The position numbers were made by a program, and so were the translations under genes. Below are positions 8,120-15,299 of a DNA stretch of 32,081 nt, piece by piece. Where the stretch lies: contig CAZPUS010000029.1 of the NCBI GenBank assembly GCA_964589825.1, positions 1-32,081 of the forward strand, read 5' to 3'. Below the pieces are notes generated by a model. That model made no database searches. It saw only the letters and a program-made list of their open reading frames with translations, and was not told the origin of the DNA. Numbering within the stretch: position 1 is the first letter of the stretch; each line of letters begins with the position of its first letter. This stretch comes from CAZPUS01 sp964589825. Lineage in GTDB: Bacteria > Fibrobacterota > Chitinivibrionia > Chitinivibrionales > WJKA01.

Positions 8120-8998
8120 TCACCCATGCATTTTACGGGCTGCATCCACGGTATTGGTAAGAAGCATTGCGATCGTCATGGGGCCCACCCCGCCGGGTAC
8201 GGGAGTTATTGCACTGCACTTTGGCGCCACCTCTTCATATTGTACGTCTCCGACCAGACGATACCCTTTTTCACGTGAAGGGTCATCGACCCTGTTGACC
8301 CCTACATCGATCACCACTGCCCCCTCTTTAACCATGTCTGCACTCACCAGTCCCGGCGAGCCGACACTCGCGATAAGAATATCCGCCTGTCTCGTGTACC
8401 CCGAAAGATCCTGCGTACGTGAATGACACATGGTTACCGTGGCGTTTCCCGGACTCGCCTTTTGTACCAGCATGTTCATGAGCGGCTTACCAACGATATT
8501 GCTTCGGCCCACGATTACTGCATGCGCCCCCTGAGTGGTCACCTGCGCATGTTCAAGTAGTTTTATAATACCAAACGGCGTACAGGGCCTGGGCCCCTCT
8601 TCTCCGCGCATGAGTTTTCCCAGATTCTGGGGAAGAAATCCGTCCACATCCTTTTGGGGATCTATCGAATACAGCACCGTCTGTTCATCTATATGGGCGG
8701 GAAGCGGCAGCTGTACGAGAATTCCGTGCACCTGTGTATCTGCGTTAAGAGAATGAACCAACTCGATCACTTCCTCCTGCGAAGACTCGGCCGAAAGGGT
8801 ATGCTGCCATGACCGGATTCCCGCCTTCTCGCATGCCTTTGCCTTCATGCGCACGTATACCTGGGAGGCAGGATCTTCCCCCACAAGCACAACTGCAAGT
8901 CCCGGAACGATCTCCGGCGCCATCCGGCTGACCTGCTGTGCGAGTTCTTCTTTTATCGAATTGGACAGGGCTTTTCCGTCTATAATATGAGGCGACAT
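8120..8998 (-). CDS. folD: Bifunctional methylenetetrahydrofolate dehydrogenase/cyclohydrolase FolD
   Basis: A 292-residue cytosolic enzyme that interconverts 5,10-methylene-THF, 5,10-methenyl-THF and 10-formyl-THF with NADP. Tyr48 and Lys52 in the YVRMKAKACEKAG segment match the catalytic Tyr-x3-Lys pair; DPQKDVDGF and PCTPFGI follow; the NADP site GRSNIVGKP is at 164-172; and PVPGGVGPMTIAML lies near the end. The ATG at 8998 has AGGAGAGGT and gives the usual family start, so the longer upstream frame is rejected. It stands alone on its strand, convergent with the CNNM gene. folC elsewhere in the window serves the same cofactor pool. Confidence 0.96.
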   Translation of the reverse strand: MSPHIIDGKALSNSIKEELAQQVSRMAPEIVPGLAVVLVGEDPASQVYVRMKAKACEKAGIRSWQHTLSAESSQEEVIELVHSLNADTQVHGILVQLPLPAHIDEQTVLYSIDPQKDVDGFLPQNLGKLMRGEEGPRPCTPFGIIKLLEHAQVTTQGAHAVIVGRSNIVGKPLMNMLVQKASPGNATVTMCHSRTQDLSGYTRQADILIASVGSPGLVSADMVKEGAVVIDVGVNRVDDPSREKGYRLVGDVQYEEVAPKCSAITPVPGGVGPMTIAMLLTNTVDAARKMHG

Positions 8999-9052
8999 AC
9001 CTCTCCTTTCTCTGCAGTAGTAGGAATCAATGATAATGCATAAAAAATACAA

Positions 9053-9170
9053 CAGGGGAACAATTCACACCTCAATGCCGACACCATACCTCATAATCCG
9101 ATTCATCCCATTTACTGATATCGCCGTAAAAAAAGTATTTTACCTGTTGATATCATAGAAAACAGTATGG
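9053..9170. other. Intergenic segment before the assembly gap
   Basis: This 118-nt AT-rich stretch lies upstream of folD and runs into the N block. It should contain the folD promoter on the minus strand and possibly the start of the gene whose tail appears after the gap. An ATG at 9167 stands just before the Ns, but its frame cannot be trusted because the gap length is artificial. I see no clear promoter or RNA structure. Confidence 0.5.
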
Positions 9171-9270
9171 NNNNNNNNNNNNNNNNNNNNNNNNNNNNNN
9201 NNNNNNNNNNNNNNNNNNNNNNNNNNNNNNNNNNNNNNNNNNNNNNNNNNNNNNNNNNNNNNNNNNNNNN
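9171..9270. other. Assembly gap (100 N)
   Basis: Exactly 100 N characters, the conventional placeholder for a scaffold gap of unknown length. The interrupted gene on the right-hand side has lost its N-terminal part in this assembly, so an unknown amount of sequence, possibly including more genes, is missing here. Confidence 0.98.
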
Positions 9271-9481
9271 ATCGGTCATTGCCGCAGCGATAATTCACGG
9301 ATCGCTCAATGCCACCACCGGTTTGTCATTCATGGTGGTCAGTGGCGGTAACGATCTTACCACCGGGCTTACCGGTATACCGGGGCTTATGGTACTACTT
9401 GTTGTCAATATCATACTGCTTTTCCATACGCCCACAGAAGATGAATACGCACGGGCGCTCGATAAAAGCCATGGGCGGTAA
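9271..9481 (+). CDS. C-terminal fragment of a CPBP-family intramembrane metalloprotease (5' part lost in gap)
   Basis: Only the last 69 codons are visible, starting out of the N block. The fragment reads SVIAAAIIHGSLNAT, then a Gly/Leu-rich stretch and a hydrophobic segment (LMVLLVVNIILLF), then a short polar tail. The HGSLNA motif before a final membrane helix is typical of the last conserved motif of CPBP (CAAX protease and bacteriocin-processing) proteases, which sit in the cytoplasmic membrane. The EExxR and FxxxH motifs would lie in the missing part, so the family call rests on one motif and topology. Confidence 0.6.
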
Positions 9482-9682
9482 AATTTCATACACCCCCCTG
9501 TAGAGCTTCCGCGTATCAGGTAACTGCATACTTTTATTTACCAGACATGTTGCCGCCCGGACAGGGATAGTTGTATCGCAAACGTACCATTTAGTATACT
9601 CCATTATAGCGGATACGGATACCCCCATCAATCGATAATTAACATATAGTTTATATTACCATATTTACCAAGGAGGCCCTTT

Positions 9683-11263
9683 TTGTTTTCCTCACGCACA
9701 ACACATATCCGCGTGCGTACAACCGCTGTACTGCTCGCAACACTGCTCAGTGGCGCATTTCTCCTCTCCTGCGATCTTATCGAAACCGCGACCGGCGGAG
9801 GATCAAGCATTGCCAAAGACGACTATGAACCCAACGATCAGCGAAACACCGCTGCGGCGATTTCCCTGAATTCGGATATCAACGGTACAATTCATGTACC
9901 CGCTGATGTAGACTACTTCACTTTTACCACACAAAACAGCGATAACTGGGACTGGATTAAAAGTACTATCACCAATGTCTCCGGTATGAGCGCACAACTT
10001 ACCCTCTATAACAGCAACGGTGAAGAGGTCGCCCGCGCAAACAGTGCAAATGAGGGATCGGATGTCTCCCAACTGCTGGCGACCACCGGCGGAACCTATT
10101 ATGCAAAAATAAACAGCTACTTTTCAAACGACAGCGGCTCATACACCTTTTCAGTCAGCAATCTCGACACCAATGACATATATGAGCCCAACGAAACCAG
10201 AACTGCGGCATATACGCTCGGCTCACTCCCTGTCTCCTCAATTAACGGGCGGCTCCTTTCCGGCAGTGAACAGGACTGGTATAAATTCACTACCGAAAAT
10301 GACGGGGTCTGGGACTGGGTTAAATTCGATATCACCAACGTATCAAATTCGCTTACCGCACAGCTGAGTGTGTTCAACAGTCAGGGCACGGAAGTTTTCA
10401 GCTCAAACGCAGCAACCAACGGGGCGGACCTCTCCCACTCCATGGCTACCACGGGCGGCACGTTCTACGCAAAAATAAACAGCTATTTTGCCAATGACAC
10501 CGGCTCATACTCACTTTCGATCCATAATCTCGACACCAATGACACCTACGAGCCGAATGAGAGCAGAGACAGCGCCCGGAATCTCGGAACACTTCCCGTC
10601 TCTTCCGTCAACGGCCGGATCCTCTCAGGCAGCGAGCAGGACTGGTATGAATTCACTACAGAAAATAAGGGTATATGGGACTGGGTCGAATTCGATATCA
10701 CCAGGGTATCATCTGGATTAAGCGCTGAACTTGCAGTCTACGACAGTACGAAATCGGAAATTTTCAAAACGAACAGTGCAAATGAAGGAGCGTCGTTTTC
10801 GCATCGAATGACATCCCCGGGAGGCACCTATTATGTAAAGATAAACAGTTACTTTTCTGAAGACCATGGCAGCTATACCCTCGGCATCCGCAACCTCGAC
10901 ACTAACGATGTATACGAATACAACGATATCCAGGACAGCGCGCATACCATTACCTCGGTCCCTTCGAACACAATGGCGTGTGCAATAGTCGGTGGCAACG
11001 ATGAAGACTGGTTTTCCTGCCCCATAAATGCAGGAGAAACACTGCAGTTTTCGGTGAGCAACTCGAGCCAGGATCTTGCGGTCCAGATAGAATTTTTTGA
11101 TGCACAGGGAGAAAGCCTCGGCTCCAGCAACGGAGATAAAGGGGCCGATCTCGCTCCCACGTTCACCAATTCAGGCTCCGACAACGGGACTGTCTACTTT
11201 AAAATAGCTTCATACTACAGCAACGGCTACGGTGATTACGAATTGAGTGTAACCGCTCAATAA
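9683..11263 (+). CDS. Lipoprotein with four PPC-like beta-sandwich repeats
   Basis: A 526-residue predicted lipoprotein. The signal peptide ends in the lipobox LLSC with the acylated Cys at 30. Four tandem domains of about 120 residues start near residues 46, 166, 286 and 408. Each opens with a D-x-YEPN-like motif, followed by an (S/A)DWY/F-(K/E)FT segment and GGT(Y/F)Y-K-INSYF, then (D/H)GSY-x2-x-(I/V)-x-NLDTND. This pattern resembles bacterial pre-peptidase C-terminal (PPC) domains, usually adhesive or substrate-binding appendages of secreted enzymes. No catalytic domain is present. The start is a TTG behind AAGGAGG at 6-nt spacing; no early ATG exists. Repeats 2 and 3 are the most alike. 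Envelope binding or surface display is inference. Confidence 0.75.
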   Translation: MFSSRTTHIRVRTTAVLLATLLSGAFLLSCDLIETATGGGSSIAKDDYEPNDQRNTAAAISLNSDINGTIHVPADVDYFTFTTQNSDNWDWIKSTITNVSGMSAQLTLYNSNGEEVARANSANEGSDVSQLLATTGGTYYAKINSYFSNDSGSYTFSVSNLDTNDIYEPNETRTAAYTLGSLPVSSINGRLLSGSEQDWYKFTTENDGVWDWVKFDITNVSNSLTAQLSVFNSQGTEVFSSNAATNGADLSHSMATTGGTFYAKINSYFANDTGSYSLSIHNLDTNDTYEPNESRDSARNLGTLPVSSVNGRILSGSEQDWYEFTTENKGIWDWVEFDITRVSSGLSAELAVYDSTKSEIFKTNSANEGASFSHRMTSPGGTYYVKINSYFSEDHGSYTLGIRNLDTNDVYEYNDIQDSAHTITSVPSNTMACAIVGGNDEDWFSCPINAGETLQFSVSNSSQDLAVQIEFFDAQGESLGSSNGDKGADLAPTFTNSGSDNGTVYFKIASYYSNGYGDYELSVTAQ

Positions 11264-11278
11264 ACGCTACCAATCACG

Positions 11279-11322
11279 GACAGACGGATTCGGTGTTCCC
11301 GGATCCGTCTGTCGTCTTTTTT
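11279..11322 (+). terminator. Rho-independent terminator of the lipoprotein gene
   Basis: A perfect 11-bp stem, GACAGACGGAT (11279-11289) with ATCCGTCTGTC (11303-11313), closes a 13-nt loop and is followed by a run of six T at 11317-11322. It lies 16 nt after the lipoprotein stop. Confidence 0.88.
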
Positions 11323-11349
11323 ACCCGGCCACTCTTGGCGACATTGAAC

Positions 11350-11410
11350 CTGAGCCAGCGTATCTGACGCTGTGGCGCTAAAGCCCACAACGTCAGTCCC
11401 TAAGCCTCAG
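11350..11410. other. Long imperfect hairpin between convergent genes
   Basis: Nested pairings run from CTGAG/CTCAG (11350-11354 with 11406-11410) inward to CTGACG/CGTCAG (11364-11369 with 11391-11396), one mismatch, and TGTGG/CCACA (11371-11375 with 11385-11389) around a 9-nt loop. It ends inside the stop codon region of the fucU-like gene, so it would form the 3' end of that mRNA, but no T-run follows in either direction. It could be a mRNA-stabilising or REP-like structure. Confidence 0.55.
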
Positions 11411-11841
11411 TCACAGGGCGTGACCCCTTTTTTTAGTATAATATTGCCGTACTTTGCGGTCTCGCCGGTCATCACCACTGCAAACGCGGATTTCGTTCTT
11501 TCGTAAAAGGCGAAGCGGTCAATCCTGGTGGTTGGAGCCGTATCCGGATATATTCCGTCTATCACTTTTCGATACGAAGCCTCTACCTCGGGATCGAGCG
11601 AATCACCCTGAACCGCCTCCATCATCACGACGGGATCGTCCACGAAATCGTCTATCGCGATAAGCGGAACTATTCCACCAAGCAGATCCGCAATTTTTAT
11701 TCCGTCGGCTCTGATTACGTTGCGGTTGAATGTCTCTGCCGGAAAATGTGCATCCGCCAGTACGATCTCATCCCCGTGCCCCATTCTGCAAAGGGTAGCA
11801 AGTAGCTGAGGCCCGACAACGGGCGAAATTCCAACAAGCAT
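11407..11841 (-). CDS. fucU: RbsD/FucU family sugar mutarotase (L-fucose mutarotase-like)
   Basis: A 144-residue protein matching the FucU branch of the RbsD/FucU family, which interconverts alpha and beta anomers of L-fucose or similar sugars. Family elements are MLVGISPVVGPQLL, MGHGDEIVLADAHFP (conserved His22 and Asp30) and RADGIKIADLLGGIVPL. The C-terminal half contains EASYRKVI and RFAFYERTKSAFAVVMTGE, typical of FucU. The gene stands alone with no fucose isomerase or kinase beside it, so the real substrate is uncertain. The start ATG follows an AAGGAG at about 6-nt spacing. Its stop lies at the foot of the 11350-11410 hairpin. Confidence 0.88.
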   Translation of the reverse strand: MLVGISPVVGPQLLATLCRMGHGDEIVLADAHFPAETFNRNVIRADGIKIADLLGGIVPLIAIDDFVDDPVVMMEAVQGDSLDPEVEASYRKVIDGIYPDTAPTTRIDRFAFYERTKSAFAVVMTGETAKYGNIILKKGVTPCD

Positions 11842-12264
11842 ATCTATAACTCCTTGTTATACGGCATTACCGTGACTACGGCTCATACATTGTTAACCCG
11901 GTCACCACGGCACCGCCACAGGTTGTATGTGTTGCATGAATACACATCGATTTACAACTACAAAAATAATTACATCGTCACTTTTCAGGTCAATACCCAC
12001 ACGCACCTCTTCTTTATCTATTAAAGCAATTACACTGTATGCCGAAAACTCCGGGATGTTCTTGCAGAATCGGAACAATTATAAAAACACCACGAGTCAA
12101 CACGTAAGACGGCGCCCCCTGATCTGCAGATCCCCCTGCTCCCGGCCGATCACGAAGCGTATGTCACACGCGGCGACGGACGATACGCGCTCCTTGATTT
12201 TTTCCCGCTGCGCTTCTTTCCTAGTAATTATGCGGCCTATTTCAGAACGCTCGAAAATATCATT
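11842..12264. other. 423-nt intergenic region with possible decayed coding frames
   Basis: No convincing gene is present. On the minus strand the frame of the radical SAM gene stays open for another 55 codons after its stop (12264 to 12097), giving a charged peptide-like sequence containing EIGRIITRKEAQREKIKERV. A second minus-strand frame from a TTG at 12078 to a TGA at 11902 reads SAYSVIALIDKEEVRVGIDL. Neither has a good ribosome-binding site. It may be a decayed gene or chance. The fucU promoter should be at the left end. Confidence 0.4.
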
Positions 12265-13749
12265 TTACAGCCCTTCACTGTCGCAGATTTTCCCGGCTGC
12301 AGTTTCTAAGGCTGTTGTTTCCTCTACTGCATCGGCTGCATCACGATGTTCGATATGATGCAGATAGGAGAGATACTCGTCGAAGGTCTTTGCATAACGT
12401 CCAACCAGAAAACGCGCTCCCCCCTTGAGAAACACGGTATCAAACGTGCCATAGCTTAACGCATCCCGGAAATTCCAGGTCAGAGCATCGAGTGTAATAT
12501 TGACTACAAGCCGCAGCAGATCGACCAATACCCGTGGAAACGAATAAAAATAGACATACGCTTTCAGCGTCTCCTGCTGCAAACGCGAGGGCGACATGCC
12601 CGCCGGCCGGAACACCGTATACATACCGTTAAAATAATCCCAGTTCGTATGTATGAGCCGATCCTCTGCCGTAATTTTTTCATAATACTGGGTCCCCGGA
12701 AACGGGGTCAATATCATGAACTGCACCGTATCGATATGGTTTTGGACTGCGAACTTTGCCGTCGCGTGGAGGCGCTGCGGGGTATCATTATCATCCCCGA
12801 AAATAAACATGCCATGGATGCTTATGCCATGCTCGTGTATCACGCGGATCGCATTTTGGATATCCGACAACGTCTGCGACTTGTGCATGGCATCGAGCGT
12901 ATCCTGATGTATCGACTCGAACCCGATAAAAAAATATCTGCATCCCGCCCGCTCCATCTGCCTCAAAAGCCCCGGATCATTTGCAATGTCCGAACGCACC
13001 TGTGTCACCCAGTCTATGTCGATCCCCCGCTCGTTTAAATGCATGCATAATTGTTCGATACGTTTTCTGTTCGCAGTAAAATTATCGTCATAGAAAAATA
13101 CGGTACGTGTAGTAAAAAACGAAAGCGCGTGCTCTATTTCATCCACAACCCGTTGTGCCGACTGCATGCGGAATTTTCTCCCAAACACTTTTGTCACGGT
13201 ACAAAAATTGCAATCGAACGGACAGCCTCTGGATGTCATGACCGGAATGATATCCATTGTCTCCCGTCCCTGTAAAAGGGCATAATTGACAAGAGGTAAT
13301 TCGTCCATGTTTTTTACCGCCGGGCCGTGCACATTCTTTTCTGCATATTTTCTCTCCACCAGATCTTCAATAACACTTTCTCCTTCACCCGACACAATAT
13401 AATCGGCCAGTCCCTGAAACGACTCCGCGCTCAGTGATGCATGAATCCCGCCGATGATCAGCAAAGCATCCGGATATATGCGCTGTATCTTTCTTGCGAG
13501 CAATCGTGCACGATTGGCACTTACCGTAAGTGCGCTTATGCAGAACACGTCTGCCTCTATATCATACGGATCTATCCTGTGAGGAAGGATGTTTTCATTA
13601 TAAACACGAACATCATAGCCTTTGTCATGAAGGATAGTGGCCATATACAGCGTCCCCATAAGGGGGAGGCGCATGTAATTTTCGAACACATTGGATGCGC
13701 TCCCCGCCGGCTCGATAAACACTACTGATTTTTTCTTGCTATTATTCAT
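12265..13749 (-). CDS. B12-binding-domain radical SAM protein
   Basis: A 494-residue enzyme with an N-terminal cobalamin-binding-like Rossmann domain (residues about 8-140, including GGIHASLSAE and YIVSGEGE) followed by a radical SAM barrel with the [4Fe-4S]-binding motif CPFDCNFC (Cys176, Cys180, Cys183). Later elements such as FFIGFESIHQDTL and GMFIFGDDNDT fit the BchE/HpnJ-like class that methylates or rearranges unactivated carbons. The substrate is unknown. Its ATG overlaps the stop of the upstream membrane-protein gene by one base (TAATG), so the two are translationally coupled. The frame remains open beyond its stop. Confidence 0.85.
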   Translation of the reverse strand: MNNSKKKSVVFIEPAGSASNVFENYMRLPLMGTLYMATILHDKGYDVRVYNENILPHRIDPYDIEADVFCISALTVSANRARLLARKIQRIYPDALLIIGGIHASLSAESFQGLADYIVSGEGESVIEDLVERKYAEKNVHGPAVKNMDELPLVNYALLQGRETMDIIPVMTSRGCPFDCNFCTVTKVFGRKFRMQSAQRVVDEIEHALSFFTTRTVFFYDDNFTANRKRIEQLCMHLNERGIDIDWVTQVRSDIANDPGLLRQMERAGCRYFFIGFESIHQDTLDAMHKSQTLSDIQNAIRVIHEHGISIHGMFIFGDDNDTPQRLHATAKFAVQNHIDTVQFMILTPFPGTQYYEKITAEDRLIHTNWDYFNGMYTVFRPAGMSPSRLQQETLKAYVYFYSFPRVLVDLLRLVVNITLDALTWNFRDALSYGTFDTVFLKGGARFLVGRYAKTFDEYLSYLHHIEHRDAADAVEETTALETAAGKICDSEGL

Positions 13750-14240
13750 TAGTTCCTCATCGTATCAAAAATTAAAAAACTTATCCCGGCAAATACGAAA
13801 ACGGACCACCATAACCGGGTGGTGATGCCGAAAACGAAGAAAAAAACCAATGCGAGCGAGATAAACAACAAACCGCTGAGCAAAAGCAGTACCGGTCGTT
13901 GACGACTGAAAAAAAACATAAGGATAAACGAGACACCAAAAAGTGCGATAAAAACGGGCCACAGCAGCGAAAGTTCACTCCAGGCGGTCAGATTACAATA
14001 AAACGCCAGTGCACTGAAGCCGATAAGGTAGCTTCCGATACCAATAAACGCGGCCTCCTGTCGGGAGCGATGCACGTAAATGCCAATAAATCCGATGCCC
14101 AGTATCACCGTGAGTACCGGCCATAATTTATAGATAAATGAAATGTCGGCCATAATATCCAGGGCCATAAGTATCCCGATACCGATACTCAGAATACCGA
14201 GTCTTCCGTAACTGCTCAACCGTTTGCCGATATACTGCAT
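13749..14240 (-). CDS. Small multi-pass membrane protein
   Basis: A 163-residue, strongly hydrophobic protein with about five or six membrane helices (near 15-30, 37-55, 65-84, 90-110, 118-137 and 143-160), most separated by short basic loops. The spacing of helices and the WPV motifs (KLWPVLTVILG, LLWPVFIALFG) resemble the membrane half of LiaF/DUF5668-like proteins, but I cannot assign a family firmly. It is the first gene of a two-gene unit with the radical SAM enzyme and shares the TAATG junction, so a role tied to that enzyme's membrane product or partner is a reasonable guess. The start ATG follows AGGAGTG. Confidence 0.75.
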   Translation of the reverse strand: MQYIGKRLSSYGRLGILSIGIGILMALDIMADISFIYKLWPVLTVILGIGFIGIYVHRSRQEAAFIGIGSYLIGFSALAFYCNLTAWSELSLLWPVFIALFGVSFILMFFFSRQRPVLLLLSGLLFISLALVFFFVFGITTRLWWSVFVFAGISFLIFDTMRN

Positions 14241-14294
14241 GGTACAATCACTCCTGTTTACATATTATTGGACTGTGTGCTACCTGTAACAAAT

Positions 14295-14321
14295 GAACAC
14301 ACATGGTAGTGTTCTTTTTTT
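14295..14321 (+). terminator. Terminator-like hairpin with T-run and no gene upstream
   Basis: GAACAC (14295-14300) pairs perfectly with GTGTTC (14309-14314) and is followed by seven T (14315-14321). In this orientation nothing annotated lies upstream, since the neighbouring gene is on the other strand. It could end a short RNA starting in the divergent spacer, or be fortuitous. The stem is short and AT-rich. Confidence 0.4.
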
Positions 14322-14356
14322 ACTGCGGCTTTCTTTTAGTGCGTATTCAACCTAAC

Positions 14357-14505
14357 GTGAGCGGTTGTTTTAATGAAAGCTGCGGTGAGCCGTGATGCTA
14401 TTGTGTTCTGGAAAATGATGGGTCAACCTTGTTGGTTGTCTTATGGTTTTCGAGAACATAAAAATAGTGCGAATTGCAGTGGATTTCGCAAACAAAATCG
14501 CTCAC
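14357..14505 (+). repeat. Dispersed intergenic repeat, copy B (full length)
   Basis: A 149-bp element closely matching copy C. It is bounded by a perfect inverted terminus, GTGAGCG (14357-14363) and CGCTCAC (14499-14505). Inside are an 11-bp inverted repeat with one mismatch (14405-14415 with 14447-14457), enclosing a small hairpin CAACC/GGTTG (14424-14428 with 14434-14438). The right part carries the imperfect GATTT...AAATC stem. It lies in the divergent spacer upstream of the flavoprotein gene. Confidence 0.88.
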
Positions 14506-14699
14506 TTTAAGCTCAAATTACCATCCGGAACGTATGGCGCAGCTGTGTACATTTTCAAATTGAGGCTCTCTGCATATGATGTTTCTTTAAATACGGTTAA
14601 CCTGGGAAACAGATCGTTTAGAAAAATGCTGCTGCAGCAAAAGTATTTTTTCAAAAAAACAATACACGTGCACTACAAACCACTCACAGGAGATCATCT

Positions 14700-15278
14700 A
14701 TGAATGCAATCGGAATAAGCGCCAGTCCACGCACGCAGTCGAACACAACCACGCTGATTAACCGGTGTCTTTCCAGACTCCAGCAGGAAAATATCGAGAC
14801 CAAACTGATCACGCTCTCCGGGAAAAAAATAGCACCATGCAGCGCATGTATGTGGTGCCGCAGTGAGGATGGCGACGGTGGCTGCGTAATAAAGGATGAT
14901 GACTTTCATCCGATTTTCGAGCGTATGAAATCGGCCGATATCATCGTGACCGGCTCTCCGGTCTATTTTGGATCTGCGACACCGCAGCTTATGTCCTTAC
15001 TCGATCGTGCAGGATATATCAGCCGGGCGCAAGGGCAGCTCTTTTCCCGTAAAATCGGTGGCCCCATCGCGGTCGCGCGACGAGCAGGACAGAATTTTAC
15101 GTATGCACAACAGCTGTACTGGTTTACCATCAACGACATGATCGTTGCCGGCTCGACCTACTGGAATATCGCATTCGGTAAAGGTGGCGCGGATGTAGAC
15201 AATGATGAAGAAGGCATGAAAACGATCGACAGGTTTGCGGAAAACATCGCCTGGCTTGCATATAAATGCCATGGGTAA
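14700..15278 (+). CDS. NADPH-dependent FMN reductase-like flavoprotein
   Basis: A 192-residue flavodoxin-fold protein. The N-terminal strand-loop GISASPRTQSNTTTLIN is the FMN phosphate-binding region, and CSACMWCRSEDGDGGCVIKDD followed by MKSADIIVTGSPVYFGSATPQLMSLLDR is typical of the NAD(P)H-dependent oxidoreductase/iron-sulfur flavoprotein group. The Cys-x2-Cys-x2-Cys cluster could bind a metal or FeS centre, as in iron-sulfur flavoproteins, but the pattern is not decisive. Cytosolic, substrate unknown. AGGAG lies 8 nt before the ATG. It converges directly on alaA with no spacer. Confidence 0.87.
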   Translation: MNAIGISASPRTQSNTTTLINRCLSRLQQENIETKLITLSGKKIAPCSACMWCRSEDGDGGCVIKDDDFHPIFERMKSADIIVTGSPVYFGSATPQLMSLLDRAGYISRAQGQLFSRKIGGPIAVARRAGQNFTYAQQLYWFTINDMIVAGSTYWNIAFGKGGADVDNDEEGMKTIDRFAENIAWLAYKCHG

Positions 15279-15299
15279 TTACAACTGCCGGTAATTACC
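15274..15299. other. Palindromic hairpin spanning two convergent stop codons
   Basis: GGTAATTAC (15274-15282) pairs perfectly with GTAATTACC (15291-15299) around an 8-nt loop. The left arm contains the flavoprotein TAA, and the alaA stop is the TTA at 15279-15281, so both mRNAs end in the same structure. There is no T-run on either side, so it is not a standard terminator. Confidence 0.6.

Larger units (their letters stand above)
14241..14699. other. 459-nt divergent intergenic region
   Basis: This spacer lies between the leftward membrane-protein/radical SAM unit and the rightward flavoprotein gene. It holds a terminator-like hairpin at 14295-14321 and repeat copy B at 14357-14505. The last 190 nt, which are AT-rich, should carry the promoter of the flavoprotein gene, but no clear promoter could be fixed. 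The open frame beginning inside the repeat at 14443 is not considered a gene. Confidence 0.6.

Noticed and set aside
8013..8426. 137-codon plus frame across repeat copy A into folD
   Set aside because: It is antisense to folD and starts in the repeat.
11410..11434. Short hairpin GTCAC/GTGAC followed by seven T on the plus strand
   Set aside because: It lies inside the fucU-like coding end with only a 5-bp stem, and a much better terminator for the same transcript stands at 11279-11322.
12085..12308. Plus-strand open frame with protein-like residues (ADHEAYVTRGDGRYALLDFF)
   Set aside because: It has no start codon, overlaps the 3' end of the radical SAM gene and matches no family I know; probably chance.
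14443..14703. 86-codon open frame starting inside repeat copy B
   Set aside because: It begins within the repeat, has no start signal and overlaps the real flavoprotein start.
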